A stretch of 64,000 nt of DNA, from the NCBI GenBank assembly GCA_965219125.1, contig CBDCMO010000002.1, forward strand, positions 2,666,001 through 2,730,000, in the 5' to 3' direction. The DNA comes from JBBSOK01 sp965219125. GTDB taxonomy: Bacteria; Bacteroidota; Bacteroidia; Flavobacteriales; Flavobacteriaceae. The notes beneath the pieces are model-generated. The model was given only the letters and a program-made list of their open reading frames with translations, was not told the DNA's origin and did no database searches. A program made the translations under genes and the position numbers. This document shows, one piece after another, positions 1 to 8,688 of the stretch (the stretch's first letter is position 1; the number at the start of each line of letters is the position of its first letter).

Positions 1-1086
1 TGGATTGGCGGTATGGGTATAATCGTACTCGCAATAGCAATCTTACCATTATTAGGAATTGGAGGAATGCAACTTTTTGCGGCTGAAGCTCCCGGCCCAA
101 GTAGTGATAAATTGCACCCTCGAATTACCGATACGGCCAAGCGACTTTGGCTTATTTATTTTGGGTATACATTGCTTGAAACCATTCTTTTGAAAATAGC
201 AGGAATGAGTTTTTTTGATGCAATAAATCACTCAATGGCTACATTGAGTACAGGTGGTTTTTCAACCAAAAATGCGAGCGTTGCTTATTGGAACAATCAA
301 CCAATTATACAATGGATTATTATTGTCTTTATGTTTTTGGCGGGCAGCAATTTTGTGTTGAGCTATTTTGGATTTAAACTGAAATTTTCAAAAATATTTA
401 AAGATGAAGAATTCAGATTGTATGCTATTTTTGTAGTAAGTTTAAGTTTAATTGCTGCTTTATTTATTTATTTTCAGGCTGATGTTACTATTTCAAGTAT
501 AGCACATCCACAAGTTTGGGGTGCTTGGGAAAGTTCGCTTAGGCACGCAACTTTTCAGGTATTAACAGTTATTACAACCACAGGTTTTGTAAGTGCAGAT
601 TATACATTATGGACACCGTTGTTAACTATTTTCTTTTTTGGACTTATGTTTTTAGGTGGCTGCGCAGGCTCAACTGCTGGCGGCATAAAAGTGATGCGCC
701 ATTTAATTATGATTAAAAACGGAGTTTTGGAATTCAAAAGAACGTTGCATCCGCGTGCTATTTTGCCTGTTCGTTATAATAATAAAGCGGTGCCGCAAAG
801 TATTGTTTTCAATATTCTTGGTTTCTTTATTCTTTATATGTTGACTTTTATTGTTGGTACATTGGTTTTTTCATTATTAGGATTGGATTTTAGTACTGCG
901 CTTGGTGGTGCGGCCTCAACCTTGGGTAATGTTGGTCCGGCTTTAGGCGATTTGGGTCCCGTTGATAATTATGGCTATTTGCCAGACGGAGCCAAATGGT
1001 GGTCAAGCTTTTTAATGCTTGTTGGAAGGTTGGAACTTTTCACTGTATTAATCTTGTTAACCCCATTTTTTTGGAGAAACCGTTGA
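1..1086 (+). CDS. trkH: TrkH-family potassium uptake protein, C-terminal part
   Basis: This is the membrane subunit of a Trk/Ktr-type K+ uptake system. The frame is open from base 1, so the gene starts upstream of the window; the ATG at 13 is internal. Multiple hydrophobic helices are visible. Selectivity-filter-like glycines occur in the segments STGGFSTKNA, TTTGFVSADY and STLGNVGPAL, each following a pore-helix-like stretch, as in the pseudo-fourfold repeats of TrkH/KtrB. The segment GGCAGSTAGGIKVMR is a hallmark of the family. The protein ends normally with a helix followed by a short basic tail. The regulatory TrkA partner is not seen and may lie upstream. The family is confident; ion specificity is inferred. 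Confidence 0.9.
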   Translation, partial: WIGGMGIIVLAIAILPLLGIGGMQLFAAEAPGPSSDKLHPRITDTAKRLWLIYFGYTLLETILLKIAGMSFFDAINHSMATLSTGGFSTKNASVAYWNNQPIIQWIIIVFMFLAGSNFVLSYFGFKLKFSKIFKDEEFRLYAIFVVSLSLIAALFIYFQADVTISSIAHPQVWGAWESSLRHATFQVLTVITTTGFVSADYTLWTPLLTIFFFGLMFLGGCAGSTAGGIKVMRHLIMIKNGVLEFKRTLHPRAILPVRYNNKAVPQSIVFNILGFFILYMLTFIVGTLVFSLLGLDFSTALGGAASTLGNVGPALGDLGPVDNYGYLPDGAKWWSSFLMLVGRLELFTVLILLTPFFWRNR

Positions 1087-1242
1087 AATTAATAAGCAGT
1101 TTTAAGTTGCCAATAAGCAGTTTTCAATATAGTACTGCGCGACAACATTATTAAAAACATTGTTTTTTATAAACTATCTTAATAGCCTGAATTACCTGAA
1201 CTAATTATTTCTCTTTTCCAATAATTTAGGAAATATCATCGT

Positions 1243-1499
1243 TTAGATTTCGTGATGTGATAATACGCCCATTTTTCTGTTTGGGCGGGAAGTTTCTTTT
1301 CCGAACATTCTAAAATCTGTTTTTGCTGTTGAAGCAATTTTATCTAATCCAGAATTAGTAAAATTGTCTGAAATTTCAGTTCTGAATATCACTTCACTAA
1401 CATTTTTTTTAAAATAATTTCTGGAATTGAAATATTTAATATTGCTCGAAGATGTAATTCAAATTCGTGGAAATTCTTTCCTTAAATCACTACTTCAAA
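1243..1499 (-). pseudogene. purT: Decayed purT remnant (formate-dependent GAR transformylase, C-terminal part)
   Basis: No intact ORF exists here, but the minus strand reads as the C-terminus of PurT (phosphoribosylglycinamide formyltransferase 2). At 1499 it gives FEVVI followed directly by a stop. It then resumes in the same frame with NFHEFELHLRAI and SIPEI, matching the conserved PurT stretch xFxLHxRAxLGLP. After a one-base shift in the A8 run at 1403-1410 it continues with SEVIF, then TDFRMFGKETSRPNRKMGV, which parallels the PurT ending xRLFGKPxxxxxRRMGV. A stop at 1243-1245 removes the usual last ~25 residues. About 28 residues between FEVVI and NFHEF are missing compared with the family. 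Three independent lesions make this a ghost gene. The assignment rests on remembered family motifs. Confidence 0.75.
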
Positions 1500-1557
1500 G
1501 TAACAATAAATTGTCATTTTTCATTCTTGTGTTTTAAAATAGATCAAAATTTAAACA

Positions 1558-1593
1558 ATAAAAAAAGACCCAAAACTTTTGCTTTGGGTCTTT
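1558..1593 (-). terminator. Rho-independent terminator of the 1613-4531 gene
   Basis: An 11-bp perfect stem (1564-1574 with 1583-1593, core AGACCCAAA) with a short loop is followed on the minus strand by a run of T residues. It lies about 20 bp after the stop codon of the large secreted-protein gene. Confidence 0.85.
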
Positions 1594-1612
1594 GCATTAA
1601 ATCAATATAAAA

Positions 1613-4531
1613 TTATTTTACAATTAACCTTTTCGATTTTTTTAGCTCTTGATTTCCGAGAGTTACAATGTATACTCCAGAGGCTGCATAACTCATATTC
1701 AAATCATATTCATAACCTGTACCGTTATTGTCAAGTCTGTAACTTAAAACTTGTTGGCCCAACATATTTGTTACTGTTAACGTAAGTTGTTCTGTAATTT
1801 GCTGAGTTGGTAATTGAACTTTAAATTGGTCATTAGCCTGCGTTAGGATAATCATATCTGTATCTTCTACAAAATTATCTGCAACGCCTAAAGGAATGTC
1901 GCCACATAGCTGAAGTGTCCAATTAAATAATGTACCTCCATCTTGTCCTGCATTATCAGTAATTATTAAACTCCAATCGCCCGAAGATTGTTCATTATTG
2001 AAGTTTGATAGAGGCTCGTCCGGCACAAATGTTCCTGTAAATGGAGGTGTACCTGAATTTATAGTGTTTGTACCTTGGTCGTCAAAAGTAGTATCGGTAT
2101 AATTGGCACCACTACCTCCGTTACGATTACTTAAAATTACTTGAGTTCCTGTTGGACTTACTAATTTAATATCTATATCTCCATCAAAAGTATGATCTAG
2201 GTTAACTGTAACATTGGCATCATTTACTGTAAAGGAATCCGTAACGTTAATTATAGAAGTTGTAACAGTTCCAGCATCCGGTCCAATTGGAAAGCTGTTT
2301 GAATTTGTGTTAGATTGGCAAGAAACATTTACAATATCTTTTGTTGCTGAATCATTTGTTGGGTCTTGGTCATTTGTTAGTAAGGTTCTCGCAACAACGG
2401 TATGTGTGGTAACTGCAGAAAAATTGCCTTGTGTTGCAAATGTAAAGTCTAAAACGCTTCCGCCAGCTACCGTTGCTGTAACTGTTTCAACTACTGGAGC
2501 TGCACCGTCTAGGACGTAGCTAACATTAAAGTTAGATTGATCTGCTGTTCCAAAATTTTCTATTTCAATGGAAATACTTTCTTGCCCTAAGCTTTCACCG
2601 TTGGATGGTGCAGTAATTTGCGTTACACCAATATCATTGGAAAATACGTTTGTGACGCTTTTGGTGATGCCATCATTACTATTATCTTCATCACCTGTTA
2701 AGTTTGTGGATGATGAAATACTATATATTTGGCCCTGCACATTTAAATTGGCGGTCGCCGTAAAAGTATAAGAGGCTGAAGTTGCTGATGCTATTGTTCC
2801 TGTAAATGTTTCTGTTATTAAAGCGCCACCGTCAACTTGAAAACGTACGGGAAAATTGGATGCGTTGTTCTGGCCAAAATTAAATATAGTAACTGTAACA
2901 GGAGTTGTAGCGGTCAAAGCTCCTGTTGCAGGAGAATCTATACTTACAACACCTACATCGTTATTGAAGTTTGGTGCTATTTTGAAAGCACCAACAACAT
3001 TTTTACGCCCGCCGTGCATATATTCGTCATCAAACCAAAATGTTTTATCATCGCTTGGATCTACATCTAACTTGCCATAATCTCCATATCGGGTTCCAGG
3101 AATATTTGCATCTCCCGCTGCAATAATTTCTTCAGCAATTGTCATTGTATTTAACGGGTCGCTTGCAAAACGGCCTGTGTAATAAGAGCTTACTCTTTTT
3201 GTTGTTGGGTTAGGCGTTGTAGGACCTGCCATGGCAGTATAACCCATACCTATATTTCCTTGAATGTCCATTGCCATACTTCCCATCCAAGCGTGTTTTC
3301 CGTCTGGGGAAGTATAAGTTCCTTCTTGATAAATGGACCAAGGTTGGCCGTCGCCAGCTTGTCTAAATTCGTACCATCTAATTCCAGCTAACTTTCCACC
3401 GCCAGCATCAGTATCTACTACAAAATTGAAAACTGCTGAGTTGTGATCTCCAAATTTTCTAAATTGTGCTTGATTCATAATAGTTGCTTGAAGCGCATCA
3501 ATTGAAGCTCCTCCTCCTGGCTGAGCCAAATTTGAAAAACTACCACCATCAAAAACTGAAATAAATGGTGTTGTTGGAAATTGTTGCGGTGCAGACATTA
3601 ATGAATTTGAAGGTGTTGCATAATCTACATTTAGCAACCACATTTTAATATGATCTTGTGAAATACCTGCGTAGGCATCATCTTGTAAGAATACAAATGG
3701 CACATTACCTGCCGCCGGCAAGTTACTGTTTGTAACATTAAAAGCTTGTGGACTGAAAAATCCGTCTGTAACAATTCCTGGTAATGGAAAACCTTGTATT
3801 GAAGCTGTTGGATCTCCCAAAAGCATTTTTGCGCGTTCCAAAGCCCAAACTCTGTTAGTACCGCCTGTATTCTCTGTTATATAATAACCATCGCTCCAAA
3901 CTGAAAGTTTTTGGTAATCGTTAATTTGGGCAATGTTGTAAACAAACCAACCATCATTTACTGGATCTGGACCATCTGAAACTGCAATCTGTGCTCCGTT
4001 TCCTAAAAATGAAAGTACAAATCTATCTGCTGCGTTGTCATAACTGACTGTAAGATCACAACATCCACCACTTGGAAAAATAGTGGGATTAGGTGATAAC
4101 TGACCCGTTAGTGGGTTTCCAGATTTATCAAAAATTCTAAAACCTGTGTTGAAAATTGCCACAATATGGTTTGGACCAACACCTATTGATGGATCTGTTG
4201 GTTGAGAATCAGACGAAGCAGCATCAAAAACTACTGTCGGCGCACGCCCAGGAATTTTGCCAGCTAGTGGGTTTGGGTTTCGTACGTAATAGTCATCTTC
4301 CGTTTGTTTGTCTTTTCCTATAAGCACTTTTATTTTGGAAGATCTGCCGTCTTCAGCTTCTTTTAAAGTGTTGTCCGCTGGCTTTAAATTGGTTTGAGAT
4401 GCAATTGAAGGTACGTGGATCATTGAGGTAACTTTGCCTACATAATCAGCTTTGGCTCCTGTGTTATCTTGTGCTTTTGCCGAAAAAATTATGGCAAAAA
4501 GTAAGATTGCTAGTGTAAATTTTAATTTCAT
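1613..4531 (-). CDS. Secreted multidomain T9SS cargo protein (CARDB-like repeats, P-domain)
   Basis: A 972-residue exported protein. It begins with a signal peptide (about residues 1-20, ending SAKAQ). The first half (about 90-520) has motifs such as DPSIGVGPNHIV and WFDDEYMHGG and resembles a propeller-type ectodomain; no catalytic family is recognised. Two CARDB/Ig-like repeats follow, starting NDVGVVSIDSP and NDIGVTQITAP (about 525-735). Next is a proprotein-convertase P-domain, recognised by VNLDHTFDGDIDIKLVSPTGT and SGDWSLIITDNAGQDGG. The end is a T9SS type A sorting domain (GVYIVTLGNQELKKSKRLIVK-like; final residues KSKRLIVK). It is expected on the cell surface or in the medium. P-domains often accompany subtilisin-like proteases, but no Ser/His/Asp triad is visible here, so it is probably an adhesin or binding protein. 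It is monocistronic, with its own terminator. Confidence 0.8.
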   Translation of the reverse strand: MKLKFTLAILLFAIIFSAKAQDNTGAKADYVGKVTSMIHVPSIASQTNLKPADNTLKEAEDGRSSKIKVLIGKDKQTEDDYYVRNPNPLAGKIPGRAPTVVFDAASSDSQPTDPSIGVGPNHIVAIFNTGFRIFDKSGNPLTGQLSPNPTIFPSGGCCDLTVSYDNAADRFVLSFLGNGAQIAVSDGPDPVNDGWFVYNIAQINDYQKLSVWSDGYYITENTGGTNRVWALERAKMLLGDPTASIQGFPLPGIVTDGFFSPQAFNVTNSNLPAAGNVPFVFLQDDAYAGISQDHIKMWLLNVDYATPSNSLMSAPQQFPTTPFISVFDGGSFSNLAQPGGGASIDALQATIMNQAQFRKFGDHNSAVFNFVVDTDAGGGKLAGIRWYEFRQAGDGQPWSIYQEGTYTSPDGKHAWMGSMAMDIQGNIGMGYTAMAGPTTPNPTTKRVSSYYTGRFASDPLNTMTIAEEIIAAGDANIPGTRYGDYGKLDVDPSDDKTFWFDDEYMHGGRKNVVGAFKIAPNFNNDVGVVSIDSPATGALTATTPVTVTIFNFGQNNASNFPVRFQVDGGALITETFTGTIASATSASYTFTATANLNVQGQIYSISSSTNLTGDEDNSNDGITKSVTNVFSNDIGVTQITAPSNGESLGQESISIEIENFGTADQSNFNVSYVLDGAAPVVETVTATVAGGSVLDFTFATQGNFSAVTTHTVVARTLLTNDQDPTNDSATKDIVNVSCQSNTNSNSFPIGPDAGTVTTSIINVTDSFTVNDANVTVNLDHTFDGDIDIKLVSPTGTQVILSNRNGGSGANYTDTTFDDQGTNTINSGTPPFTGTFVPDEPLSNFNNEQSSGDWSLIITDNAGQDGGTLFNWTLQLCGDIPLGVADNFVEDTDMIILTQANDQFKVQLPTQQITEQLTLTVTNMLGQQVLSYRLDNNGTGYEYDLNMSYAASGVYIVTLGNQELKKSKRLIVK

Positions 4532-4552
4532 AAATTACCGAGAATTTTGGGG

Positions 4553-4586
4553 TTAAGAATTGAAATAAGTTAAGAATTGAAATAAG
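4553..4586. repeat. Perfect 17-bp tandem duplication upstream of the secreted-protein gene
   Basis: The unit TTAAGAATTGAAATAAG occurs twice back to back (4553-4569 and 4570-4586). It lies 22-55 bp upstream of the minus-strand start at 4531, so it would fall in the leader or promoter-proximal region. Confidence 0.9.
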
Positions 4587-4726
4587 TAGAAAGATTCCAA
4601 ATTTTTTAAATCTATGCCGAATATAACAAATAATTCTTTAAATTGGAAGTTTAAAATCGGATTATTTATGTGTAGAAACAAAAAAAAATCTAATGTATTT
4701 AATTGTATATCAAATGTCTCTAATTT

Positions 4727-5914
4727 TTAGGATAGTGCATCCTTTATCCGCTCAATAGCTTCCTTTATATCACTTTCCGAAGCTGCATACGAAATTCGAA
4801 TACAGTTTTTATCGCCAAAAGCTTCGCCGGTAACAGTTGCTACTTTAGCTTCTTCTAAAAGATATAGCGAAAAATCTTCAGCCGTATTTATAGGTTTTCC
4901 GCGTAATGTTTTTCCGAAGTAATATGAAACATCCGGGAAAACATAGAAAGCTCCTTGCGGTTCATTTGTTTTAAAACCTGGAATAGCGTTAAGTAAGTCA
5001 AGTATAATTTTTCGCCTTTGTTTAAAGGCATCAACCATATATTTAATTTTACTCGGTGAATTTTCAAGAGCGGTAATTGTGGCTCTTTGTGCAATGCAGT
5101 TTGCGCCACTTGTAATTTGACCCTGCATTTTGTTGCAGGCGCGTGCTATATATTCCGGTCCACCAATATAGCCAATACGCCAACCGGTCATGGAAAATGC
5201 TTTTGAAACTCCGTTTACAACTACAGTCCTGTCATACATATCCTCAAACTGAGCCATTGAGAAATGGTTGCCAGAAAAGTTGATATGCTCATAAATTTCA
5301 TCACTAATAACAATAATTTGAGGATATTTTACCAGTACATCTGCAAGCGCTCTAAGTTCTTTTTTTGAATAGACAGAACCACTTGGATTACAAGGTGAGC
5401 TATATATAATAAGTTTAGTGCTTGGCGTAATAGCTTCTTCTAATGCTTGAGGCGTTATTTTGAAATCTGAATCAATAGTAGTTGGGATTTCTTTTGGTAC
5501 GCCTTCTGCCAATTTGCATATATCGGCATAACTTACCCAATATGGTGCTGGCAATAAAACTTCATCGCCTTTATTCAACAAAACCATTGCCAAATTAGCC
5601 AAAGACTGCTTAGCGCCGGTTGAAACTACAATCTGGGAAGGTTTATATGTAAGTTCGTTATCACGCTTAAATTTAGTGATTACTGCATTTTTCAAATCGC
5701 CGTAACCGTCTACTGGTGAGTAACTGTGGTAATTATCATCGATAGCTTGCTTTGCAGCATCTTTAACAAAATCTGGAATATTAAAGTCTGGTTCACCTAA
5801 ACTTAATCCAATTATGTCAATTCCTTGTTCTTTTAATTCTCTTGTTTTGGCCGCCATTGCCAAAGTGGCGGATGTTGCCATGTCGTTAACACGCTGTGAA
5901 AGTCTAGAATCCAT
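4727..5914 (-). CDS. aspC: Pyridoxal-phosphate aminotransferase, aspartate aminotransferase type
   Basis: A class I/II aminotransferase of 395 residues, the usual family length. The PLP-binding lysine is K238 in the motif NGVSKAFSMTGWRIGY. The cofactor-binding segments STGAKQSL (about 98-105), PxPYWVSY and SSPCNPSGS (about 172-180) and SDEIYEH (about 204-210) are all present. It probably interconverts aspartate/2-oxoglutarate and glutamate/oxaloacetate, acting in the cytoplasm. It follows the desaturase gene by 8 bp and is likely co-transcribed with it, although no metabolic link is obvious. Substrate preference within class I enzymes cannot be read from the sequence, so aromatic or alanine specificity remains possible. 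Confidence 0.85.
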   Translation of the reverse strand: MDSRLSQRVNDMATSATLAMAAKTRELKEQGIDIIGLSLGEPDFNIPDFVKDAAKQAIDDNYHSYSPVDGYGDLKNAVITKFKRDNELTYKPSQIVVSTGAKQSLANLAMVLLNKGDEVLLPAPYWVSYADICKLAEGVPKEIPTTIDSDFKITPQALEEAITPSTKLIIYSSPCNPSGSVYSKKELRALADVLVKYPQIIVISDEIYEHINFSGNHFSMAQFEDMYDRTVVVNGVSKAFSMTGWRIGYIGGPEYIARACNKMQGQITSGANCIAQRATITALENSPSKIKYMVDAFKQRRKIILDLLNAIPGFKTNEPQGAFYVFPDVSYYFGKTLRGKPINTAEDFSLYLLEEAKVATVTGEAFGDKNCIRISYAASESDIKEAIERIKDALS

Positions 5915-5922
5915 ATAAAATT

Positions 5923-7023
5923 TTATGCTGCTAAAGTTGGGTTAAGGCCCATTTCCCGTAAATATTTGAAGTGTGCTATAATTGCCTTTCGTGTGGTTTT
6001 ATATTCGTTGTAAGGCAAATTACATTCCAAAGCTGTTTGTTTAACAATCTCAGAAATTTTGGTGTAATGAATGTGGCTAATATTGGGAAATATATGATGC
6101 TCTACTTGGTGGTTTAAGCCACCGGTAAACCAATTCATAACACGATTTTTAGTCGAAAAATTTACGGTAGTGAATAATTGATGTATCGCCCACGTATTTT
6201 TCATAGAGCCAGAATTATCTGGTAGTGGCATATCCGTGCCTTCTACTACGTGAGCCAATTGAAATACTACACTTAAAATAACACCTGCAACATAATGCAT
6301 AATGAAAAATCCTATTAAAATTTTCCACCAAGCTATGTTGAAGAATAAAAGTGGAACAACGATCCAAATGGCAAAATAGATAACTTTAGTAATAATAAGA
6401 GTGGTCCATTGGGTAGATTTTTTTGGCATTTTACCGAAAGATAATTTACGCTTTAAATATCTATATGTTTGTTGAAAATCTGTTGTTATTGCCCAATTAA
6501 AGGTTAATAGACCATAAAGGAATACGCCGTAAAAATGCTGAAACTTATGAAACTTATACCATTTAGCGTGCTTAGAAAATCGAAGTACTCTTCCAGCCTC
6601 AAGATCTTCATCGTGGCCGTGAATGTTTGTGTATGTATGGTGCAAAACATTATGTTGTACCTGCCAATTGTAGGTATTACCGGCAAGAATGTAGATGCTA
6701 CTTCCTAAAAACTTATTAATCCATTTTTTTGAAGAGTATGCGCCGTGGTTGGCATCGTGCATTACATTCATTCCAATACCTGCCATACCAACGCCCATAA
6801 TTAGAGCAAAAAGTAGCTGTAGCCAGCCGGGCACATTTAATGTTAGTAACAAAAAATAAGGCACCAAATAAATTAAAAACATAACAATTGTTTTTAAGTG
6901 AAGGCGCCAGTTACCATTTTTGGAAACGTTGTTTTCTTTAAAATATAAATTGACCCTTTTATTAAGGGTTTTAAAAAAATTGGCAGAATCTATACGAGAA
7001 AAAGTTATTTGCGTATTACTCAA
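5923..7023 (-). CDS. Membrane fatty acid desaturase (acyl-lipid/acyl-CoA type)
   Basis: A 366-residue di-iron integral membrane desaturase. The three histidine boxes are present: HDANH (89-93), HNVLHH (124-129) and QVEHH (306-310). Paired hydrophobic segments around 45-85 and 210-255 form the membrane core. A glutamine in place of the first histidine of box three is the signature of front-end (delta-5/delta-6-like) desaturases, but the N-terminal cytochrome b5 domain found in many of those enzymes is absent. It is expected to introduce double bonds into membrane lipid acyl chains, for example in cold adaptation. The aminotransferase follows in the same operon. A -7 promoter box lies about 45 bp upstream of the start. 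Confidence 0.88.
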   Translation of the reverse strand: MSNTQITFSRIDSANFFKTLNKRVNLYFKENNVSKNGNWRLHLKTIVMFLIYLVPYFLLLTLNVPGWLQLLFALIMGVGMAGIGMNVMHDANHGAYSSKKWINKFLGSSIYILAGNTYNWQVQHNVLHHTYTNIHGHDEDLEAGRVLRFSKHAKWYKFHKFQHFYGVFLYGLLTFNWAITTDFQQTYRYLKRKLSFGKMPKKSTQWTTLIITKVIYFAIWIVVPLLFFNIAWWKILIGFFIMHYVAGVILSVVFQLAHVVEGTDMPLPDNSGSMKNTWAIHQLFTTVNFSTKNRVMNWFTGGLNHQVEHHIFPNISHIHYTKISEIVKQTALECNLPYNEYKTTRKAIIAHFKYLREMGLNPTLAA

Positions 7024-7067
7024 GTTGTCAAGTATTTGCAGAAAAAAATTATTTTTCTTCTAAAGTG

Positions 7068-7075
7068 CAAAAATA
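7068..7075 (-). promoter_or_regulatory. Candidate Bacteroidota -7 box for the desaturase gene
   Basis: Reading the minus strand, TATTTTTG matches the TANNTTTG consensus of the Bacteroidota primary sigma factor, 45 bp upstream of the ATG. No convincing -33 TTG is placed at the usual distance. Confidence 0.4.
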
Positions 7076-7193
7076 AGAATCTATTTCAAGTAGTACTGCC
7101 ATTTTCAAGTTAAAATTATCCTCTTCTTCAATTTTGAATAAACAATGTTTAAAATAATTTAATTACAAGTAGTACAACTATTTTCTATACACA

Positions 7194-7201
7194 TACATTT
7201 G
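7194..7201 (+). promoter_or_regulatory. Candidate Bacteroidota -7 box for rsmG
   Basis: TACATTTG matches TANNTTTG and ends 19 bp before the rsmG ATG. No clear -33 element is seen. Confidence 0.4.
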
Positions 7202-7220
7202 TCAAAAATTTTGACTACCG

Positions 7221-7850
7221 ATGGATATTATTTTGAAGTATTTTCCTGATTTAACCGAAATTCAGATAAATCAATTTGAAATGTTGCAGGATCTTTATAA
7301 AGATTGGAACCTCAAAATAAACGTGGTTTCCCGAAAAGATATTGATGAGCTTTATATTCGGCACGTGCTGCATTCACTTGCAATTGCTAAAATTCAACCT
7401 TTTAAAGCCAAAGCGAAAATTTTGGATGTTGGCACTGGCGGTGGATTTCCGGGGATACCCTTGGCCATTTTGTTTCCTGAAACCAAATTTCATTTAGTTG
7501 ACAGTATTGGAAAAAAAATATTGGTAGTAAAGGAAGTTGCGGCAGGCTTAAATCTCGAAAATGTAAAAATTTCAAATGCACGTGTTGAAACAGTTAAAGG
7601 GCAATACGATTTTATTATAAGTAGGGCAGTTGCACAAATGGATACGTTTGTGCATTGGGTAAAAGACAGAGTTGAAAAAAAGTCTAACCACATACTAAAA
7701 AACGGAATTTTATATTTAAAAGGTGGCAATCTAACCGAGGAATTAATGAATTATCCAAAAGCCACCATATATCCATTGAATTCTATTTTTGAAGAAGAAT
7801 TTTATGAAAGCAAAAGTTTGGTGCATTTACCATTAAAATATAAGGGATAA
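7221..7850 (+). CDS. rsmG: 16S rRNA (guanine527-N7)-methyltransferase RsmG
   Basis: A 209-residue protein, the normal size for RsmG/GidB. It transfers a methyl group from S-adenosylmethionine to N7 of G527 of 16S rRNA in the 30S subunit. The SAM-binding motif ILDVGTGGGFPGIPLAI lies at about residues 68-84, preceded by the family segment YIRHVLHSL that binds rRNA. Later family motifs are HLVDSIGKK and FIISRAVA. It stands alone on the plus strand, diverging from the desaturase and converging on the NUDIX gene. Loss of this enzyme is known in other bacteria to give low-level streptomycin resistance; here it looks intact. Confidence 0.93.
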   Translation: MDIILKYFPDLTEIQINQFEMLQDLYKDWNLKINVVSRKDIDELYIRHVLHSLAIAKIQPFKAKAKILDVGTGGGFPGIPLAILFPETKFHLVDSIGKKILVVKEVAAGLNLENVKISNARVETVKGQYDFIISRAVAQMDTFVHWVKDRVEKKSNHILKNGILYLKGGNLTEELMNYPKATIYPLNSIFEEEFYESKSLVHLPLKYKG

Positions 7851-7950
7851 TTAAGTTTCAATAAAAATTTGCAGTCTTAATTTTGAGGGAATCAATTTGT
7901 TTGAAAAAAGCAAAAATTTTTCTTTCAAAAATTCAAATCGGCAGTGCATC

Positions 7951-8508
7951 TTATTTTTGAAGAAGAAACCATTGAAGTGCGATTAAAGTTTTGGCGTCAA
8001 TAATTTCAGAAATTTTATTGCCAATTTCAGCTATCGGCCATTTTTCAATTTTAATATCTTCAGCTTCTGATGCCTTTCCACCACCTATTTCAATTTTGTC
8101 TTTTGAAGTTACTTCAGCATAAAATAAAAATATCTGTTCTGTACAACCGCCGGGCGAAGTGTAAAATTGATGGATTAATTTTGGATTTTTTATTTTGTAG
8201 CCAAGTTCTTCCATCACTTCTCTAGTAATACAGGTTTTTGGTTTTTCTCCTTTCTCAACAATTCCGGCAGGTATTTCTGTGAGCCAGCCGTTGTCATGCT
8301 TGCAGGTTGGAAACCTAAATTGTGAGATTAGTAATATGCAATTGGTATCTTTTTCAACCAACAGGATTGCCGCTCCGTCACCTCTTTCAAAAACTTCACG
8401 CGTTGCCTCAATATGCTTTCCCGCAAAGGTATCGTGTATTATTTTTGCCTTTTTTATTTTAAAAAAACCATCGTAAACTAATTCTTCTTTTTCAATTTGA
8501 AACTTCAT
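7951..8508 (-). CDS. NUDIX hydrolase, ADP-ribose pyrophosphatase-like
   Basis: A cytoplasmic NUDIX hydrolase of about 185 residues. The Nudix box fits GX5EX7REUXEEXGU: it starts with the glycine of GIVEKGE and ends REVMEELGY. This box coordinates Mg2+ for cleavage of nucleoside diphosphates linked to another moiety. The downstream segment YTSPGGCTEQIFLFYAEV is typical of the ADP-ribose pyrophosphatase/GDP-mannose hydrolase branch. I prefer the second ATG (8508), whose protein begins MKFQIEKEEL; an in-frame ATG five codons earlier (8523) is an alternative. It converges with rsmG across a 100-bp gap. The substrate is inferred from the subgroup. Confidence 0.82.
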   Translation of the reverse strand: MKFQIEKEELVYDGFFKIKKAKIIHDTFAGKHIEATREVFERGDGAAILLVEKDTNCILLISQFRFPTCKHDNGWLTEIPAGIVEKGEKPKTCITREVMEELGYKIKNPKLIHQFYTSPGGCTEQIFLFYAEVTSKDKIEIGGGKASEAEDIKIEKWPIAEIGNKISEIIDAKTLIALQWFLLQK

Positions 8509-8632
8509 AAGTGTAACTTTCATTTAAAAACCTATTAATAACGTCTACTAAACTCATATTGACAAAGATTGTAAAACGAAAAATTATAGATAACTTTTCA
8601 GCCATAAAAATTTTAATGTAGAAATTTAAAAT

Positions 8633-8665
8633 AAAAAAACCCTTGCTTATAAAAAACAAGGGTTT
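8633..8665 (-). terminator. Rho-independent terminator of the Omp28-like gene
   Basis: A 9-bp stem AAACCCTTG/CAAGGGTTT (8637-8645 with 8657-8665) is followed on the minus strand by a T7 run. It sits 23 bp after the stop codon at 8689. Confidence 0.85.
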
Positions 8666-8688
8666 GAAAAATTATTTAAAAGTGATGA

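Noticed and set aside
1087..1240. Non-coding RNA or riboswitch downstream of trkH.
   Set aside because: No conserved structure or strong hairpin was seen; the sequence looks like decayed spacer next to the purT remnant.
2214..3080. Plus-strand open frames opposite the large secreted protein.
   Set aside because: They are shadows of the minus-strand coding sequence, with no domain or signal of their own. Similar antisense frames over other genes were also dropped.
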